Source: Endotrypanum monterogeii (taxonomy: Eukaryota > Euglenozoa > Kinetoplastea > Trypanosomatida > Trypanosomatidae). From it: DNA of 64,000 nt. The stretch is from NCBI GenBank assembly GCA_000333855.2, contig CM007345.1, positions 316,298-380,297 on the forward strand, written 5' to 3'. Position 1 is the stretch's first letter. Every line of letters begins with the position of its first letter. Made by a program: the position numbers and the translations under genes. Below the pieces are notes generated by a model, which searched no databases, was not told the DNA's origin, and was given only the letters and a program-made list of their open reading frames with translations. Below, one piece after another: positions 61,130 through 64,000 of this stretch.

Positions 61130-61802
61130 ACAGAGAACACGACGCAGTATGTCGTGGGGAGCCATAACAAACGACATCGTACAAGTTGAGCCAGCGTAAA
61201 TGGGGGAAGGGGAGAGTGAGGAGTCTCTGTCTGTCCATTTGTCCCCCACCCTGTCTCCTGAAGTTGCACACCTATGCCACTAACAGAGAGAAAACGCTAG
61301 TAACATATGCAGCGTTGAGAGGGGTAATGAAACACGCTCCTCTGTGTTCACACGTTTGAGCGTGTACTTTCATGTGATGTGCCGTGAATGCCTTTGGGTA
61401 TTTCTGAACCGAGGACTCCACATGACATCTTCTTGTCGTTTCACCCCTCCCTCGCATACCCTCTCCCCCCTTCCAAATCTCTGAACTGTCTCTCAGACGC
61501 ACACGCATCTGTTCCCCCCTCCGCCTGAATTATATTCACAGCAGGAATAAAGCCTGGTGTGCCACGCTACATCGTCTCATTTTTTTTGTAGTTGTTCTCT
61601 ACCAGGCACTTCACTTGATACCTTAACCTGCACCGACACTTCCTCATGATTGCAGTCAAAATCACCTCGACAACGACCAACAATAATAAAAAGCACTTCC
61701 GGAGCTCTCTGGTCACGCCAACTATCGCCTGGCTCTCCTTGACTACTCTCTGCTCCACACCACAGAGCCCATCCACCCTTCCCCTGTCACCGCATTTTCG
61801 CT

Positions 61803-61803
<1 letters not shown>

Positions 61804-61834
<31 letters not shown>
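61804..61834. repeat. (CA)n microsatellite
   Basis: About 15 CA copies. Confidence 0.9.
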
Positions 61835-61837
<3 letters not shown>

Positions 61838-62161
61838 CCTATCAGCACTGGTCACAAAGAACAAGACCCGCACACGTGCTGCACTGTCCAACGAAAATCT
61901 GGCGCTTCTCCACCTCTATCACAGGCACCATTCCCTCAATGCTCACTCAACGACTCCTCCCACAACTGTCTCTCCTTTCCTCGTTCCCTCGTTCTTGTTG
62001 CTTCCTGGTTTCGCGTTTCAGTGTTTGACCTCTCTTACCCACTAGTTTAGCATCCGACTGCGTTCCTGAGACAATCCTCCCTCCCGCCGACTCCATTGTA
62101 CAGTAGCGTCTTTCATTTATTAGCCTTCTCCACCTCACCCTCTTCCTATACAACTCGGCCC

Positions 62162-62181
62162 TTTTTTTTTTTTTTTTTTAG
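62162..62181 (+). promoter_or_regulatory. strong candidate spliced-leader acceptor for the repeat-protein gene
   Basis: An uninterrupted run of about 18 T is followed immediately by AG at 62180-62181. The 143-nt leader to 62325 has no ATG, so the acceptor and start support each other. Confidence 0.65.
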
Positions 62182-62324
62182 CCCCTCTTTTTGCTCAGAC
62201 GCCCCCTCCCCGAACCCCCGTGAAGGGCGGACCATCATTTCTACATCACCTAGACTCCCTACAGGCCCGCAGGTAGTCCTGTTCGTCTTCTTTCCACGTA
62301 AGCAAGACGAGCTACTCCACCACC

Positions 62325-64000
62325 ATGTCTTCCTCAGACGCCAGCCACGATTCAAAGACCCTCTTCAATGAGCTATGTGCGCAGCTCACAGGGCTCCAGA
62401 CACAAAACAACAACCTGCAACAATCTCTGAAAAACGTTCTCCAGTCCTCCGACAGTCCAGTGCCCAGCGACAAAATTGGATCATCCGACGACATTGACCA
62501 CAGTGCCCCAGTACTCCCATCTATACCACACAAATTCGTGCATGAGTTTATCGAGGAACCAGAAGACGATAACCCTCGCCGTCCTTCCTCGACCTACGAT
62601 GTGCACCCTGGACAAACGACAACGTGCAGTAACCGTCACCTGCACAGCCTTCAATCGTCACAAAGAACTGATGAAATAACAGCAGTGCACATCGAACACG
62701 ACGAAAAACCACGCCCAGCTTCTGATACAGAGTATATTAACAAGCAACCCGAGGAACTCGACGAGGTGCAGCAGGAAGCTGTCTCTGAGCACGCTGATGA
62801 GCAGTTCGAGCACGTCGACGAGGTGCAGCAGGAAGCCGTCTCTGAGCACGCCGACGAGCAACCCGAGGAACTCGACAAGGTGCAGCAGGAAGCCGTCGCT
62901 GAGCACGCCGAGGAGCAGTTCGAGCACGTGGACGAGGTGCAGCTAGAAGCTGTCTCTGAGCACGCTGATGAGCAGTTCGAGCACGTCGACGAGGTGCAGC
63001 AGGAAGCCGTCTCTGAGCACGCTGATGAGCAACCCGAGGAACTCGACGAGGTGCAGCAGGAAGCCGTCGCTGAGCACGCTGATGAGCAACCCGAGGAACT
63101 CGACGAGGTGCAGCTAGAAGCTGTCTCTGAGCACGCTGATGAGCAACCCGAGGAACTCGACGAGGTGCAGCAGGAAGCCGTCGCTGAGCACGCCGAGGAA
63201 CTCGACGAGGTGCAGCAGGAAGCCGTCGCTGAGCACGCTGATGAGCAACCCGAGGAACTCGACGAGGTGCAGCAGGAAGCCGTCGCTGAGCACGCCGAGG
63301 AGCAGTTCGAGCACGTCGACGAGGTGCAGCTAGAAGCTGTCTCTGAGCACGCTGATGAGCAGTTCGAGCACGTCGACGAGGTGCAGCAGGAAGCCGTCGC
63401 TGAGCACGCTGATGAGCAACCCGAGGAACTCGACGAGGTGCAGCAGGAAGCCGTCTCTGAGCACGCCGACGAGCAACCCGAGGAACTCGACGAGGTGCAG
63501 CAGGAAGCCGTCGCTGAGCACGCTGATGAGCAGTTCGAGCACGTCGACGAGGTGCAGCAGGAAGCCGTCTCTGAGCACGCTGATGAGCAACCCGAGGAAC
63601 TCGACGAGGTGCAGCAGGAAGCCGTCGCTGAGCACGCTGATGAGCAACCCGAGGAACTCGATGAGGTGCAGCAGGAAGCCGTCGCTGAGGACGCCGAGGA
63701 GCAGTTCGAGCACGTCGACGAGGTGCAGCAGGAAGCCGTCGCTGAGCACGCTGGTGAGCAGTTCGAGCACGTCGACGAGGTGCAGCAGGAAGCCGTCGCT
63801 GAGCACGCTGATGAGCAACCCGAGGAACTCGATGAGGTGCTGCAGGAGGCCGTCGCTGAGGACGCTGATGAGCAACCCGAGGAACTGGATGAGGTGCAGC
63901 AGGAAGCCGTCTCTGAGCACGCCGACGAGCAACCCGAGGAACTCGATGAGGTGCAGCAGGAGGCCGTCGCTGAGCACGTCGACGAGGTGCAGCAGGAAGC
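62325..64000 (+). CDS. acidic tandem-repeat protein with 19-residue repeats (3' partial)
   Basis: The frame opens at ATG 62325 and stays open for 558 codons to the right edge, so the C-terminus is outside. Residues 1-140 are unique, hydrophilic and Ser/Gln/Asp-rich, with a short Leu/Gln/Asn helix (LFNELCAQLTGLQTQNNN). There is no signal peptide or membrane segment. From about residue 141 the protein is entirely repeats. The consensus is EAV(S/A)EHADEQ followed by FEHVDEVQQ or PEELDEVQQ, giving 19 residues (57 bp). Twenty-two units start in the window (the first EAV unit at 62775), including shortened ones at 63174-63218 (15 residues) and 63960-63995 (12). The repeat is strongly acidic. Trypanosomatid tandem-repeat proteins are often strong B-cell antigens or cytoskeletal proteins; which applies here is unknown. 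I do not recognise a named family. Confidence 0.85.
   Translation, partial: MSSSDASHDSKTLFNELCAQLTGLQTQNNNLQQSLKNVLQSSDSPVPSDKIGSSDDIDHSAPVLPSIPHKFVHEFIEEPEDDNPRRPSSTYDVHPGQTTTCSNRHLHSLQSSQRTDEITAVHIEHDEKPRPASDTEYINKQPEELDEVQQEAVSEHADEQFEHVDEVQQEAVSEHADEQPEELDKVQQEAVAEHAEEQFEHVDEVQLEAVSEHADEQFEHVDEVQQEAVSEHADEQPEELDEVQQEAVAEHADEQPEELDEVQLEAVSEHADEQPEELDEVQQEAVAEHAEELDEVQQEAVAEHADEQPEELDEVQQEAVAEHAEEQFEHVDEVQLEAVSEHADEQFEHVDEVQQEAVAEHADEQPEELDEVQQEAVSEHADEQPEELDEVQQEAVAEHADEQFEHVDEVQQEAVSEHADEQPEELDEVQQEAVAEHADEQPEELDEVQQEAVAEDAEEQFEHVDEVQQEAVAEHAGEQFEHVDEVQQEAVAEHADEQPEELDEVLQEAVAEDADEQPEELDEVQQEAVSEHADEQPEELDEVQQEAVAEHVDEVQQE
62775..64000 (+). repeat. 57-bp tandem repeat array (22+ units, continues past the edge)
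   Basis: Unit starts fall every 57 bp from 62775 (62832, 62889, 62946 and so on), with two in-frame short units of 45 and 36 bp. Units come in two forms that differ over about 18 bp in the second half. Adjacent copies are almost identical in DNA, including silent sites, so the array has been homogenised recently. Confidence 0.97.

Larger units (their letters stand above)
60796..62324. other. intergenic region with TA and CA tracts
   Basis: No credible gene; the frame 61646-62050 crosses a CA tract and has no domain. It contains the TA tract 61097-61126, the CA tract 61804-61834 and a T20-like run at 62162-62179. Confidence 0.65.

Noticed and set aside
61646..62050. 134-codon frame starting at an ATG
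   Set aside because: Crosses the CA microsatellite (His-Thr run), has no folded region, and lies in the leader and spacer of the repeat-protein gene.
63330..63977. 215-codon antisense open frame (Leu/Val/Gly-rich) and similar ones at 62651-62927 and 63114-63314
   Set aside because: They are mirror images of the 57-bp repeat array, whose unit has no stop in this reverse frame. The sense strand has an acceptor, a start and the gene-cluster direction.
62775..64000. CRISPR-like array
   Set aside because: Direct repeats have no unique spacers and are coding; the organism is a eukaryote.

Overview
The window looks like part of a trypanosomatid nuclear chromosome, most likely Leishmania. All sixteen supported protein genes lie on the + strand and none shows an intron. 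They are separated by long pyrimidine-rich, microsatellite-laden intergenic stretches. Most start codons follow a pyrimidine tract and an AG, as expected for spliced-leader trans-splicing. This is one directional gene cluster, so polycistronic transcription runs left to right. From memory, cyclophilin A and gamma-tubulin lie together on chromosome 25 of L. major; I could not verify this. The species cannot be fixed from sequence alone. The many (TA)n tracts would fit subgenus Viannia, but that is a guess.

Layout. 1-3002: 3' part of a protein with a RhoGAP-like region and a C-terminal coiled coil, cut by the left edge. 3838-7356: large conserved-looking unknown protein. 7357-12905: 5.5 kb with no credible gene, holding a striking ~60-bp inverted repeat at 9607-9763. 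12906-13802: Bud32/TP53RK kinase of the KEOPS complex. 15096-19364: leucine-rich-repeat plus coiled-coil protein, possibly centriolar. 20109-20879: mitochondrial ribosomal protein uL23m. 21564-22571: four-helix membrane protein. 23260-23793: cyclophilin A. 23794-26156: non-coding, with a 30-N assembly gap between two copies of the same sequence. 26157-28751: protein with a histone-stem-loop-binding (SLBP) domain. 30249-31037: ankyrin protein. 31703-33508: basic unknown protein. 34319-35653: PUB-like domain protein. 36796-38139: gamma-tubulin. 39170-42808: protein with degenerate EF-hands. 43926-58031: axonemal dynein heavy chain, gamma type, 4701 residues. 60307-60795: small, probably mitochondrial protein. 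62325-64000: N-terminal part of an acidic protein made of 19-residue repeats, running off the right edge.

The genes are not one pathway, as is usual in trypanosomatid clusters. Several still serve the flagellum or microtubule organising centre: gamma-tubulin, outer-arm dynein, and possibly the LRR coiled-coil and EF-hand-like proteins. Two are mitochondrial or probably so. Bud32 and the SLBP-like protein act in RNA biology. Control is expected to be post-transcriptional, so the intergenic hairpins, pyrimidine tracts and leaders are listed. Every start was moved to the first sensible ATG; several open frames extend upstream without one.
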